Made by a program: the position numbers and the translations under genes. 64,000 nucleotides of DNA from Bacteroidaceae bacterium (GTDB taxonomy: Bacteria; Bacteroidota; Bacteroidia; Bacteroidales; Bacteroidaceae), in the NCBI GenBank assembly GCA_024688885.1, contig JAILDV010000010.1, forward strand, positions 82,632-146,631. The letters are read 5' to 3'. Positions within the stretch are counted from its first letter, which is position 1. Each line of letters opens with the position of its first letter. Under the pieces are notes generated by a model that was not told the origin of the DNA, made no database searches, and saw nothing but the letters and a program-made list of their open reading frames with translations. This document shows positions 1 to 8,948 of this stretch, piece by piece.

Positions 1-1
1 A

Positions 2-337
2 GTGAGGTTCGAGAAGCCAGTCGGTACTCAGCTTGAGAAATTGGCTCGTAAGTCAAGTACTTCCTTCATCTACATTGGTCAGCCAACTGATCAATTGAAG
101 GGTCAGTATGGTTCTGCGCATCGTATTCAACTGAACGACAAGATTGTCGAGGCTCCTCAGGTTTACGATTTCGTGATGGAAGAGCGTGGTGAATTGGCAG
201 AAGCAGATAAGCCATTCTACACCGTTTCTATCAAGGCAGACCACCACACCCCGATGGGTATCATCACAGATGTGAAGCAGGTGCTGCGTAAGGCATACGC
301 TTTGAAGATGATGTACTCGGCTAACAAACAGCAGTAA
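2..337 (+). CDS. exbD: ExbD/TolR-type biopolymer transport protein, 3' part
   Basis: This is the C-terminal ~111 residues of a gene that begins before the window; the GTG at position 2 is an internal Val codon rather than a start. The sequence fits the periplasmic domain of ExbD/TolR proteins, ending in the typical (D)VKQVLRKAYALKMMYSA pattern. Such proteins work with ExbB and TonB in the inner membrane to energise outer-membrane transport. The transmembrane anchor is outside the window. It is closed by a terminator at 362-395. The assignment rests on family resemblance of the tail only. Confidence 0.75.
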   Translation: MRFEKPVGTQLEKLARKSSTSFIYIGQPTDQLKGQYGSAHRIQLNDKIVEAPQVYDFVMEERGELAEADKPFYTVSIKADHHTPMGIITDVKQVLRKAYALKMMYSANKQQ

Positions 338-361
338 TAATCCAAACAAATACATTAAAAA

Positions 362-395
362 GAGCGACCCACACCACGTGAGTCGCTCATTTTTT
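362..395 (+). terminator. Rho-independent terminator after exbD
   Basis: A perfect 7-bp stem, GAGCGAC (362-368) with GTCGCTC (382-388), is followed by ATTTTTTG. It separates exbD from the next promoter. Confidence 0.75.
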
Positions 396-396
396 G

Positions 397-404
397 TACC
401 TTTG
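397..404 (+). promoter_or_regulatory. Bacteroidetes -7 promoter box for the ABC exporter
   Basis: TACCTTTG matches the Bacteroidetes consensus TAnnTTTG and lies directly behind the terminator, about 40 bp before the ATG at 443. Confidence 0.7.
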
Positions 405-442
405 CAAAAGAAATACAAACCCACTCACAAATACGCACGTTA

Positions 443-2257
443 ATGAATCTCATCCAACTCATGCGCAAGATTGCGCCATACGTTCGCCCTTACAAATGGC
501 TGGTGGTCGCCACATTGCTGCTAACCCTCATTGGTTCGTTCATCGCACAGATTAATGCCATCGTGCTCGACCGCACAGTCGATGCCATCAACGACCTCAT
601 CGTGCCAGAAGGGTTCGAATGGAGCAAAGCAGCAAATATCCTGACCATCATCAGCATTGTTCTGCTCGGCAAGGAAGTGTTGGCAGCCATCATCCGATAT
701 GCCCAGAACTACTATGGTGAACGCATGCGCATCTTCGTCAGCAAAGACCTCTCGCAAGCCGTGGTGGACAAGATTCTCAGCTACCGTATGGCATTCTTCT
801 CGCGTTCCGGCAATGAGACAGGACGTCTGCAAACCCGCATTGACCAAGGTGTGGGTTCCCTCTCATCCACCGTACAGAATGTCTTCATCAACCTCCTTCC
901 CATGTTGACCAGTGCCCTATTGGCGCTCATCCTCATGTTCTCCGCCAATGTGTATGTAGGTCTCACCGCCCTTCTCATTGTGCCCATCTACATCTGGCTC
1001 GCCCTTGCACAAGCACGTCGTCTGAAAGGATGGCGTTCCAACATGCGGCATTTCCGTGAAACAAAAAGTTCGGGGTTGGTCGGCATTATTGAGAGCATGA
1101 ATGTCATCAAGTCCTTCAACCGTGAGAACATCGAGAGTAAGAAACAATGGGACATCCAGACGCAATTCACCGACAACCAGATGCTCGTCCGCAAGACCTC
1201 CTTCCGTTTTGACGGCATGAAAAGCCTGGTGCAGCAAGTCGGCACCGTGCTCATCATCATCCTCACTGCCTATCTCGTGCTCATTGAATATCCAGGCATG
1301 ACCATTGGTAAAATCATGTACCACGTCATGCTCTTCGCCAACGTCACCGCCCCCATCACCCAGCTGCAATTCATCTTCGACTCCCTTAACGATGCACTCA
1401 TCTATGCCGAGGGCTTTTTCGATATCCTTGATGCTAAGCAGGAAACAGAACCCTCCGGAACCTATCGTCCCGACAGCGTGAAAGGTAACTTCGAAATTCG
1501 TGGCGTTGATTTCACCTACCCCAACGGCACCAAGGCACTCCACAACATCAACATGACCATCGAGAGCGGACACATCACAGCCTTTGTCGGACTCTCTGGA
1601 GCAGGCAAATCGACCATTGTCAATCTGTTGGACAAGTTCTACGAACCTGACTGCGGGCAGATTCTACTTGATGGCGTTGACCTCAAAGACTACGATACGA
1701 CATTCCTACGTGACCAAATAGGGCTTGTGCTCCAAAAGAACCATATCTTCTCCGGCACCATCGAAGAGAACATCCGGTATGGCAAGCCAGAAGCCACTGA
1801 GGAAGAAGTGATTGAAGCTGCCAAGAAAGCCTTCATCTATGACCAAGTGATGAAGCTTCCCAAGGGCATGCAGAGCCAAGCCACCGCCCTATCCGGCGGA
1901 CAACAACAACGCATCGCCATTGCACGTATGTTCCTCAAGAACCCACCTATCATCTTCCTCGATGAGCCCACCGCAAGCCTTGATGCAGTCGCCACCGAGC
2001 AAATCAAGGCAAGCATCGATGCCATCAAGCGCGACCGCACAGTCATCATCATCAGCCACAGCATCAGTCAAATCATTGATTCCGACATGATTTATGCGCT
2101 CAAAGACGGACGTGTGGAACAATCGGGCAATCCAGATGAACTATACCAGAAAGGTGGTGTCTATAAAGACATCGTTGATGCTTCTGCACGCAGCCTCAAC
2201 ATTGACAAACTGGCACAAACGCTCGACCGCAACGGTGACGGGCAACTCTTCGATTGA
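443..2257 (+). CDS. ABC exporter half-transporter (fused membrane and ATPase domains)
   Basis: A 604-residue type I ABC exporter half-unit, expected to work as a dimer in the inner membrane. Residues ~1-320 are the six-helix membrane domain. The nucleotide-binding domain follows, with Walker A GLSGAGKST (383-391), signature LSGGQQQR (483-490), Walker B IIFLDEPT (503-510) and the switch histidine in IISHS. Substrate (lipid, peptide or drug) cannot be told from sequence. The last residues, DRNGDGQLFD, resemble the start of an EF-hand calcium loop, an odd tail for this family. It stands alone behind its own promoter, with thyA following under a separate promoter. Confidence 0.9.
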   Translation: MNLIQLMRKIAPYVRPYKWLVVATLLLTLIGSFIAQINAIVLDRTVDAINDLIVPEGFEWSKAANILTIISIVLLGKEVLAAIIRYAQNYYGERMRIFVSKDLSQAVVDKILSYRMAFFSRSGNETGRLQTRIDQGVGSLSSTVQNVFINLLPMLTSALLALILMFSANVYVGLTALLIVPIYIWLALAQARRLKGWRSNMRHFRETKSSGLVGIIESMNVIKSFNRENIESKKQWDIQTQFTDNQMLVRKTSFRFDGMKSLVQQVGTVLIIILTAYLVLIEYPGMTIGKIMYHVMLFANVTAPITQLQFIFDSLNDALIYAEGFFDILDAKQETEPSGTYRPDSVKGNFEIRGVDFTYPNGTKALHNINMTIESGHITAFVGLSGAGKSTIVNLLDKFYEPDCGQILLDGVDLKDYDTTFLRDQIGLVLQKNHIFSGTIEENIRYGKPEATEEEVIEAAKKAFIYDQVMKLPKGMQSQATALSGGQQQRIAIARMFLKNPPIIFLDEPTASLDAVATEQIKASIDAIKRDRTVIIISHSISQIIDSDMIYALKDGRVEQSGNPDELYQKGGVYKDIVDASARSLNIDKLAQTLDRNGDGQLFD

Positions 2258-2298
2258 AAATAACGAACTGTTTATTTTTTTCTTCGCCTAATTTATAC

Positions 2299-2306
2299 TA
2301 TCTTTG
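2299..2306 (+). promoter_or_regulatory. -7 promoter box for thyA
   Basis: TATCTTTG matches TAnnTTTG, 25 bp before the thyA ATG at 2331. It probably also drives folA and the methyltransferase gene. Confidence 0.7.
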
Positions 2307-2330
2307 CAAAGAATATAAAAAGACTACATC

Positions 2331-3125
2331 ATGAAACCATATCTTGACTTGCTCGACCGTATCCTGAAGGAGGGCGTGCAGAAGGGCGACCGCACAGGAA
2401 CAGGCACCATTTCGGTGTTTGGCAATCAGATGCGATTCAATTTGCAGGAAGGCTTTCCACTGCTGACCACGAAGAAGTTGCATCTAAAATCTATTATCTA
2501 CGAACTACTATGGTTCTTGCAGGGCAACACGAATGCAAAGTGGCTGCAAGATCGTGGTGTGCGCATCTGGAATGAATGGGCTGACGAAGACGGTGACCTT
2601 GGTCATATCTATGGGTATCAGTGGCGCAGTTGGCCCGACTACAACGGTGGGCATATAGACCAAATCAGCGAGGTGATTGAGCAAATCAAGAACAATCCCA
2701 ACTCACGCCGACTGATTGTGTCGGCATGGAACGTAGCAGATATTGAGAACATGAACCTGCCTCCTTGCCATATTCTCTTCCAGTTTTACGTAGCAGACGG
2801 GAAACTGAGTTGCCAGCTCTATCAGCGGAGTGCGGACACTTTCCTCGGTGTGCCGTTCAACATTGCCTCGTATGCACTGCTGACCATGATGGTGGCACAG
2901 GTATGTGACTTGCAACCAGGCGATTTCGTCTATACAACAGGCGACACGCACCTGTATCTCGACCATATCGAACAGGCAAAGTTGCAACTGACTCGAGAAC
3001 CAAGACCACTGCCCAAGATGCACATCAATCCGAATGTAAAGAGCATCTTCGACTTCCAATATGGGGATTTCGAACTGACGGATTACGACCCACACCCACA
3101 CATCAAGGCAACGGTAAGCGTTTGA
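2331..3125 (+). CDS. thyA: Thymidylate synthase
   Basis: Makes dTMP from dUMP, using methylene-tetrahydrofolate as carbon donor and reductant and releasing dihydrofolate. The 264-residue length equals that of E. coli ThyA. The nucleophile is Cys146 in [11 protein letters not shown], and the folate/dUMP-binding blocks ([27 protein letters not shown]) are intact. The next gene, folA, regenerates tetrahydrofolate from the dihydrofolate made here, the usual pairing. The start at 2331 fits the promoter at 2299. Confidence 0.97.
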   Translation: MKPYLDLLDRILKEGVQKGDRTGTGTISVFGNQMRFNLQEGFPLLTTKKLHLKSIIYELLWFLQGNTNAKWLQDRGVRIWNEWADEDGDLGHIYGYQWRSWPDYNGGHIDQISEVIEQIKNNPNSRRLIVSAWNVADIENMNLPPCHILFQFYVADGKLSCQLYQRSADTFLGVPFNIASYALLTMMVAQVCDLQPGDFVYTTGDTHLYLDHIEQAKLQLTREPRPLPKMHINPNVKSIFDFQYGDFELTDYDPHPHIKATVSV

Positions 3126-3167
3126 CCTGCCCACGCGCTGGGCGACAATCCGCATGGCTGGTAACTT

Positions 3168-3201
3168 AGATTTTTCACTTTTCACTCTTCACTTTTCACT
3201 T
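3168..3201 (+). repeat. Short TTTTCACTTTTCACT-type repeat before folA
   Basis: A run built of TTTTCACT/CTTCACT units sits just before the folA start. The same unit, preceded by a similar GGATGGCAGGTAA-like stretch, recurs at 5161-5211, and in reverse orientation at 5109-5148 and inside the MFS gene at 15416-15452. Read in frame, it would extend DHFR by 18 residues (FSLFTLHFSL-like); that extension is not part of the conserved protein. Confidence 0.7.
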
Positions 3202-3207
3202 CAAAAG

Positions 3208-3705
3208 ATGCTTTCCATCATAGTAGCTATTGCAGAGAACCGTGCCATTGGTTCTGAAAACAAACTGATATATTGGTTGCCCAACGATCTGAAACGCTTC
3301 AAGGCACTCACCACAGGCAACACCATCATCATGGGCAGACGCACGTTTGAGAGTCTGCCAAAGGGTGCATTGCCCAACCGCAGAAACATTGTGTTGTCAC
3401 GCAAGGGCAAGGCTGAGGATTTCCCTGGTGCGGACCTCTACTCCACCCTGGACGAAGCATTGGCCTCGTGTGAAGGAGAAGTATATATCATTGGCGGGGC
3501 ATCGGTATATAAACAGGCTTTGCCCAAGGCTGACCGTCTGTGCCTGACCTACATTTATGACACGCCTACGAAGGCAGACACATTCTTTCCAGAAATAGAT
3601 GAAAGTGAGTGGGTGGAAACCTTCAGAGAGGAACATGAGGTGGATGAGAAGCATGCTTACCGGTATGCGTTTGTGGATTTGGAGAGGAAAACAGTTGACA
3701 ATTAA
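3208..3705 (+). CDS. folA: Dihydrofolate reductase
   Basis: NADPH-dependent reduction of dihydrofolate to tetrahydrofolate, completing the thymidylate cycle with ThyA just upstream. The protein is 165 residues: MLSIIVAIAENRAIG at the N-terminus, substrate acidic residue in WLPNDLKRFK, NADPH loop in IIMGRRTFESLP, and IIGGASVYKQAL. I chose the ATG at 3208 rather than one at 3154 because the family begins at this Met and the longer form would translate an intergenic repeat. The final TVDN and the stop codon lie inside a CAGTTGACAATT-type repeat, so the repeat has supplied the C-terminus. Confidence 0.95.
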   Translation: MLSIIVAIAENRAIGSENKLIYWLPNDLKRFKALTTGNTIIMGRRTFESLPKGALPNRRNIVLSRKGKAEDFPGADLYSTLDEALASCEGEVYIIGGASVYKQALPKADRLCLTYIYDTPTKADTFFPEIDESEWVETFREEHEVDEKHAYRYAFVDLERKTVDN

Positions 3706-3711
3706 CAGTAA

Positions 3712-5124
3712 ATGATGACGTTACCCGTTGACTTCGAGCGAACGATGATGAATTACCTCGGCAAAGAAGAGTATGCTCAACTTGCCGAGGCTCTTGCTTT
3801 ACCAGCACCCACCAGCATCAGGATCAATAAGCAGAAAGAGACCATCTCTGCCCTCAATTGTCAACTGTCGACTCTCAATTGTCAATTGTCAACTGTCAAT
3901 TGTCAACTCTCCCCCGTCCCCTGGTGTCCTGATGGTTTCTATCTTTCCGAACGTCCGTCCTTCACCTTCGACCCCTTGTTTCATGCAGGTTGCTATTATG
4001 TGCAGGAGGCATCCTCCATGTTCATGTCGCATATACTGAAACAATATGTGAATGAGCCTGTCACCGCACTCGACCTCTGTGCAGCCCCAGGCGGGAAATC
4101 CACGTTAGCATTGTCCGAGTTGCCTGAAGGCTCGGTGCTGATAGCCAACGAAGTGGCCAGGCAAAGAGCAAATATCCTCGCTGAAAACCTCATCAAATGG
4201 GGCAATCCCTACTGCATTGTAACCAACAACTATGCCGAAGATTTCGGAGCATTTAGTGATGTCTTCGACCTCATCATCTGCGATGCCCCCTGCTCGGGCG
4301 AGGGAATGTTCCGCAAAGACCCTGCCAGCATCGGTGAATGGAGCCTTGCCAATGTCGATACCTGTTGGCGACGGCAGCGCGACATCGTGCGCAACATCTG
4401 GCACACACTGAAAGAAGGCGGTCTCTTCATCTACAGCACCTGCACCTACAACCCCCTCGAAGACGAAGAAAACGTGGAGTGGATTGCCAAGACATTAGGA
4501 GCCGACGTGCTCTCATGCCATCCCCTGCCCGAATGGGGACTGACAGAGAAGAACACCCACTTCTACCCCCATCGGGTGAAAGGCGAAGGCTTCTTCGTCA
4601 GCGTATTGCGGAAGACGACGACAGACGACAGACAACAGCCAACAGGCAACGGGCGGCACAAGAAACTGAAAGATGGGAAGAAGGGAAAAATCACCACTAA
4701 GATACCCCAAGAACTGAAAGGATGGCTATCGGAAAACGAAGACTTCACCATCCTTGAAGAGGGAGATGCGTTTCGTGCCATTCCCACCTTGCATCATGCT
4801 CTCTATGAACAAGTCCAACGCAACCTGAAAGTAGTGCATGCAGGCATCGAACTCGCTTCTGTGAAAGGAAAGAACCTGCAACCCAGCCAAAGCCTCGCCA
4901 TGAGCAACTGCCTCAACAAAGAAGTCTTCCCGATTGCAGAAGTAGATGAACAGCAAGCCATCGCCTATCTCCGCACAGAAGCATTGCAACTGCCAGCCAA
5001 CACACCCAAAGGCTATGTGCTCATCACCTATCAAGGACATCCTCTCGGTTTTGCCAAGAACATCGGCAACAGGGCAAACAACCTCTATCCTGCTGAATGG
5101 AGAATCAGGAAGAGTGAAAAGTGA
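3712..5124 (+). CDS. rsmF: 16S rRNA cytosine-C5 methyltransferase, RsmF/Sun family
   Basis: A SAM-dependent RNA m5C methyltransferase of the NOL1/NOP2/Sun family, 470 residues. The SAM site is DLCAAPGGKST (121-131). The two catalytic cysteines are Cys194 in CDAPCSGEGMF and Cys244 in STCTY. A PUA-like RNA-binding tail follows (GYVLITYQGHPLGFAKNIGN...LYPAEWRI). Residues ~48-66 are encoded by a CAATTGTCAACTGTC-type repeat (3853-3909), an in-frame insertion not expected in the family, located between the N-terminal helices and VPWCPDGFYL. It starts 6 bp after folA's stop, so it is probably co-transcribed. Confidence 0.88.
   Translation: MMTLPVDFERTMMNYLGKEEYAQLAEALALPAPTSIRINKQKETISALNCQLSTLNCQLSTVNCQLSPVPWCPDGFYLSERPSFTFDPLFHAGCYYVQEASSMFMSHILKQYVNEPVTALDLCAAPGGKSTLALSELPEGSVLIANEVARQRANILAENLIKWGNPYCIVTNNYAEDFGAFSDVFDLIICDAPCSGEGMFRKDPASIGEWSLANVDTCWRRQRDIVRNIWHTLKEGGLFIYSTCTYNPLEDEENVEWIAKTLGADVLSCHPLPEWGLTEKNTHFYPHRVKGEGFFVSVLRKTTTDDRQQPTGNGRHKKLKDGKKGKITTKIPQELKGWLSENEDFTILEEGDAFRAIPTLHHALYEQVQRNLKVVHAGIELASVKGKNLQPSQSLAMSNCLNKEVFPIAEVDEQQAIAYLRTEALQLPANTPKGYVLITYQGHPLGFAKNIGNRANNLYPAEWRIRKSEK
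3853..3909 (+). repeat. CAATTGTCAACTGTC-type repeat inside rsmF
   Basis: Four near-copies of a ~14-bp unit (TCAATTGTCAACTG), encoding repeated LNCQLST peptides in frame. The same repeat family lies between dapL and purF (43787-43845), at the folA stop (3691-3709) and inside the SpoIID gene (17994-18033). Confidence 0.85.
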
Positions 5125-5211
5125 AAAATGAAAAGTGAAAAATCTAAGTATCCCCCATTCGGATGGCAGGTAAAATAGATTTTTCACTTTTCACTCTTCA
5201 CTTTTCACTTT
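5109..5211. repeat. Long inverted repeat of GTGAAAAGTGAAAA units
   Basis: Left arm 5109-5148 (GTGAAAAGTGAAAAATG units) is complementary to right arm 5174-5210 (TAGATTTTTCACTTTTCACT...), with a ~25-nt loop. It starts at the rsmF stop and ends just before the next promoter, so it may work as a terminator-like hairpin. The right arm resembles the element at 3168-3201. Confidence 0.8.
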
Positions 5212-5218
5212 ATTTTCG

Positions 5219-5226
5219 TATCTTTG
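5219..5226 (+). promoter_or_regulatory. -7 promoter box
   Basis: TATCTTTG (TAnnTTTG) abuts the inverted repeat and lies 30 bp before the ATG at 5256. Confidence 0.65.
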
Positions 5227-5255
5227 CACTCGGAAAACAAAAAGCAACAACACAA

Positions 5256-5831
5256 ATGAATTTATACGTTAGATATTTCGACCACGAATATTTGGCAAAG
5301 TCTGTGGACGACGCCTTGGATTTTCTCCGTTCCATACCAGAAATCAAGGTGGAAAGCAATGCTGCCAGCCGCATCACCACTTTTCTCAACTCATCCAACC
5401 TCTACCCTTTCCGTTTGAAGGTGAGCTATTCCAACTATGTGCTTTTCCTGAAGACCGAGGCTGAAGACTTGGAGCAGTTCAAGGAAGAAGAAGCCATGCG
5501 CAAGGAGCAGAAGCTGGAGCGTGTCAGTTCGATGGCTGAACGCAAGAAGACCATCCTTGACGCCCTCAATGAAGAGAAAATCGGATGGTGGGAAGCAGGA
5601 CTCACTTTCAAGCGCGTGCTCATCATTCCCGAGACAGGCAAGTGCAAATATGTGGACACTCCCTTCCGTGCGCGTCTCAAAGCTGTCAGCGCCATTGATG
5701 CCTACAACCGCATTATCGACCACTTGAAGAGCCGTCCTGAGATTGACCCACGTTCTCAGTTCCCATCTGCCAAGAGCGACAAGTTCGAATATCTGTTCAT
5801 TGGTGAAGAAAACGAAGAAGCAGAGGCTTAG
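5256..5831 (+). CDS. Conserved-looking hypothetical protein
   Basis: I do not recognise a named family. The 191-residue product is soluble, with no signal peptide or membrane segment. It has a charged, probably helical middle (EDLEQFKEEEAMRKEQKLERV...) and an acidic tail (GEENEEAEA). The ATG at 5256 is preferred over one at 5163 because the longer form would translate the TTTTCACT repeat and start upstream of the promoter box. It converges on the PorE-like gene; the two stop codons overlap (TAG 5829-5831 here, TTA read as TAA at 5828-5830 on the other strand). Confidence 0.7.
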   Translation: MNLYVRYFDHEYLAKSVDDALDFLRSIPEIKVESNAASRITTFLNSSNLYPFRLKVSYSNYVLFLKTEAEDLEQFKEEEAMRKEQKLERVSSMAERKKTILDALNEEKIGWWEAGLTFKRVLIIPETGKCKYVDTPFRARLKAVSAIDAYNRIIDHLKSRPEIDPRSQFPSAKSDKFEYLFIGEENEEAEA

Positions 5832-7921
5832 AAGATAAAGTTTTCCTCTTCTGCCGCTTCCTCTTTTCGTTTGGCAGCAGCCTTACGCTCTTCCTCTTCC
5901 GGCTTATATTCATTGAGCGTTGTGCCGTAAGTGGTGCGAAGCACACGGAACTCTGTACGTCTGTTAAGGGCATTCAGCACTTCCTGCTCATCCTTATCCT
6001 TAACGCGTAGGATATAATTTTCGGTCAAAGTATCATTCACTTGCACCTCCACTTTCGGATCACCAGCAAGAAGGGTTTCTGCCAGTTTTTTCGTAATAAT
6101 CTTTGGACGTGACTCACCATAGCCCACAGCTGTGAGTCGGTCTTTGACCACACCATGCTGGATAAGATAGCGCACCACTGACTCTGCACGGCGTTGAGAG
6201 AGTCGTTGGTTGTAATCGTCATTGCCTCGATAGTCACAGTGAGCGGAGAGTTCAATGGTGATGTTCGGGTTCTCATTCATCATACCCACCAATTGGTCAA
6301 GCGCCTCTGTCGATTCGGGCGTGAGATCTGCACGGTCAAACTCATAGAAGATATTGTCTATCAGCACCGGCACATTGATGGGTGGCAGAGGGAACTGCAA
6401 TGTGTATTCGTGGCTTTCTTCTTCATCTTCAGGCTGCACACGTATTTCATTCTTCACATTCAGGTAACCCTTACATGTGCCCAACAGCACATAATCCACA
6501 CCAGGCTTGAGCACCTGTGTGAAGGAACCATCACCCTTCACAGAGAGTTTCAGGTTCGTACCATCGTTACCCACCATATACACAAGAGCTTCAGGCAGTT
6601 CGTAGCCATCCTTCTCATACACCCACCCTGTCACCGTCTGCAGGATTTCAGGGCATTCGAACGAGAAGATGTGTTCCCAACCCTTACCGTCATTGCGCGA
6701 AGAGCTGAAAAAGCCACGATTGTGCACCCCTTCAAACGTCATGCCGAAATCGTCGGCAGCAGAATTCAGCGGATATTGCTGGTTCTCCACGATGGTGCCA
6801 CGGATAGAGTCTTCATGGGCGATGAAAATGTCCAAGCCACCCATACCCGGATGTCCGTCAGAAGAGAAGTAAAGGTCACCATTGGGACGGAACGAAGGGA
6901 ACATTTCATCGCCAGCGGTGTTGATTGGACGTCCTAAATTTTCCATACCGCCAAAACCACTGCTGAGAATACGTGTGCGCCAAATGTCCAAGCCGCCTTC
7001 ACCTCCTTCAGCATCGCTGACAAAGTAAAGCCATTCTCCATCGGGGCTTACCGCCGGATGGGCATAAGAAGTGAGTGTGTCACGAGAGATGACACACTTG
7101 GTCGCTTTGCCCCATGAAGCATCACTGCGCTGCGATTGCCATATCTCTGCAAAACGCGGATAGTCGGGGTCACTGCTGCAACGGGTGAAGTACATCGTCT
7201 TGCCGTCGGGACTCAAACATGGCGCACCTTCGTCATACTCCGTGTTCACATCCCCTTCCAGCACATTCACAGCCTGCCATTTGCCCTGCTCATTCTTTCG
7301 CGAGAAGAAGAGGTCACCAAACTTCAAGCCCGTCACACCCGAGACATCCTCACCGGACGCCTCCTTGCGTGTAGAAGAAAGCACCAGCTGGTCGGCATCA
7401 TCACCCACCAGCATCGGGCTGTAATCAGAACGGCGAGAATTAAACACCGTCTCCTTCTTTATCTTATACTGATTGGGCTTTGCCTTCCATTGAGGACCTA
7501 ACTCACACGACAGCAATCCGCTGCGTGCCAGTTCGTTGCCAGGTTCAAACTCTAAGAACTGATTAAAGTTCTGCGCAGCCTGCTTATACTGTCCCGCCTT
7601 CAACTGCTGACGAGCCAAGTGCAGATAAACTGTGCTGTCCGGAATGTTATATCGGATGGCATTCGTATAAGCTGCCATTGCCTTCTGCGTATAGCCAATG
7701 TGGCGGTAACACTCGCCCATCATGAACGCACGCACCGCCCGCTTCGCCTTCTCCTTTGGCGCACATCGGGAATACGACTTCTTATAGTTGATGCTTGCAG
7801 CATAGTATTCACCTATCGCATAACTCTGCTCCGCCTTTTTGAACGCGACGCCCTCGTTACTGCACGCCACCAACACCAAAGCCGCCATATATATAATTAT
7901 GTGGGAAATCTTCCGTTCCAT
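5828..7921 (-). CDS. PorE-like OmpA-family lipoprotein with TPR and PD40 repeats
   Basis: A 697-residue lipoprotein. The signal peptide ends at the lipobox LVACS, then come TPR helices (~25-145), PD40-type beta-propeller repeats (~150-420, with DGKTMYF, DGEWLYFVSD, NGDLYFSSDG), a small carboxypeptidase-regulatory-like beta domain (~430-500), and an OmpA peptidoglycan-binding domain (~520-620, FDRADLTPES and RAESVVRYL). This order is typical of PorE-type proteins that anchor the type IX secretion machinery to the cell wall; related Bacteroidetes paralogues share the layout, so the T9SS role is inferred. The tail is highly charged and Lys/Glu-rich. It overlaps the convergent gene by four bases. 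Confidence 0.8.
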   Translation of the reverse strand: MERKISHIIIYMAALVLVACSNEGVAFKKAEQSYAIGEYYAASINYKKSYSRCAPKEKAKRAVRAFMMGECYRHIGYTQKAMAAYTNAIRYNIPDSTVYLHLARQQLKAGQYKQAAQNFNQFLEFEPGNELARSGLLSCELGPQWKAKPNQYKIKKETVFNSRRSDYSPMLVGDDADQLVLSSTRKEASGEDVSGVTGLKFGDLFFSRKNEQGKWQAVNVLEGDVNTEYDEGAPCLSPDGKTMYFTRCSSDPDYPRFAEIWQSQRSDASWGKATKCVISRDTLTSYAHPAVSPDGEWLYFVSDAEGGEGGLDIWRTRILSSGFGGMENLGRPINTAGDEMFPSFRPNGDLYFSSDGHPGMGGLDIFIAHEDSIRGTIVENQQYPLNSAADDFGMTFEGVHNRGFFSSSRNDGKGWEHIFSFECPEILQTVTGWVYEKDGYELPEALVYMVGNDGTNLKLSVKGDGSFTQVLKPGVDYVLLGTCKGYLNVKNEIRVQPEDEEESHEYTLQFPLPPINVPVLIDNIFYEFDRADLTPESTEALDQLVGMMNENPNITIELSAHCDYRGNDDYNQRLSQRRAESVVRYLIQHGVVKDRLTAVGYGESRPKIITKKLAETLLAGDPKVEVQVNDTLTENYILRVKDKDEQEVLNALNRRTEFRVLRTTYGTTLNEYKPEEEERKAAAKRKEEAAEEENFIF

Positions 7922-8024
7922 ACTATTAGAAACGAAAAAAGGTTGTTAATATTGTATGGAACCATCTTTTTGTTAACGGAGGTTAAATAACTCAAAAGAT
8001 TTGGTGAGTAAGAATTAAAAGGAT

Positions 8025-8032
8025 TACCTTTG
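8025..8032 (+). promoter_or_regulatory. -7 promoter box of the GntR/ABC operon
   Basis: TACCTTTG with a TTTG at 8000-8003 about 21 bp upstream, matching the Bacteroidetes -33/-7 arrangement. The ATG of the first gene is at 8073. Confidence 0.65.
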
Positions 8033-8072
8033 TAGTGTCATACTTACTTACGACACAAAAACACAATGTTTT

Positions 8073-8909
8073 ATGATTGATATACAGAGGATTAAATTCG
8101 GCTATAAAGATAATAGTCCAAAAGTTTTTGAAGACTTTAGTCTCCGATTGGAGCAGAACAATGTGTATGGACTGCTCGGTGAGAACGGAACGGGCAAATC
8201 AACCCTGCTCTACCTGTTGATGGGATTGCTGCGCCCCTGTGAAGGACAAATCACAGTGGATGGCACCAATGTGAGCTGCCGCAAACGGCAAACCTTGCAG
8301 CAGATGTACATCGTCCCTGAAGAGTTCGACCTGCCAGCAATGCGGTTCACAGAATATGTGGAAACCTATCGTCCTTTCTATCCAGCCTTCAGCGATGACG
8401 TCCTGCACCGATGCGTGGAAGAGTTCAAATTGCCGCAGGACGTGAAGCTCAATACCCTCTCGATGGGCAACAAGAAGAAGGCCTTGATGAGTTTCGCCCT
8501 TGCCACCAACGTACACTACCTCTTCATGGACGAGCCCACCAACGGGCTGGATGTGCCATCGAAGAAGCAGTTCCGCAAGGTCATCGCCACTACCATGACC
8601 GAAAAACGCACCCTCATTATCGCCACCCATCAGCTGCACGATGTTGAGTCGCTGCTCGACCACGTGCTCATCCTGCAAGGCTCACAGCTGCTACTCAACG
8701 CTTCGGTCACAGAACTGTGCAAGAAATACACCTTCGACATACGCTCCAACGATGCCCTTACTGACGATGTGCTCTACAGCGAACGAACCCCGCAGGGCAA
8801 TGCCACCCTCTCCTTCCGTCAGCCCGACGACGAAGAGACACCGCTCAACCTCGAACTCCTCTTCAATGCGGCGCACAAGATTTCCTTAACAGCAAACTTC
8901 CCCGATTGA
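8073..8909 (+). CDS. ABC transporter ATP-binding protein
   Basis: A 278-residue ATPase subunit with Walker A (LLGENGTGKSTLL), a divergent signature LSMGNKKK, Walker B (YLFMDEPTNGLD) and the switch His in IATHQLHD. The C-terminal ~70 residues are an accessory domain of unknown role. It pairs with the permease at 8949 and the GntR regulator at 9752, the layout of Ytr-type envelope-stress or drug-response ABC systems. Substrate is unknown. Confidence 0.88.
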   Translation: MIDIQRIKFGYKDNSPKVFEDFSLRLEQNNVYGLLGENGTGKSTLLYLLMGLLRPCEGQITVDGTNVSCRKRQTLQQMYIVPEEFDLPAMRFTEYVETYRPFYPAFSDDVLHRCVEEFKLPQDVKLNTLSMGNKKKALMSFALATNVHYLFMDEPTNGLDVPSKKQFRKVIATTMTEKRTLIIATHQLHDVESLLDHVLILQGSQLLLNASVTELCKKYTFDIRSNDALTDDVLYSERTPQGNATLSFRQPDDEETPLNLELLFNAAHKISLTANFPD

Positions 8910-8948
8910 AACATCCAACATAAGTGAAACATCTAACATAAAAGACTT

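Noticed and set aside
3154..3207. N-terminal extension of DHFR (and the parallel one at 5163-5255)
   Set aside because: Both would translate the TTTTCACT repeat; family alignment and, at 5219, a promoter box place the starts downstream.
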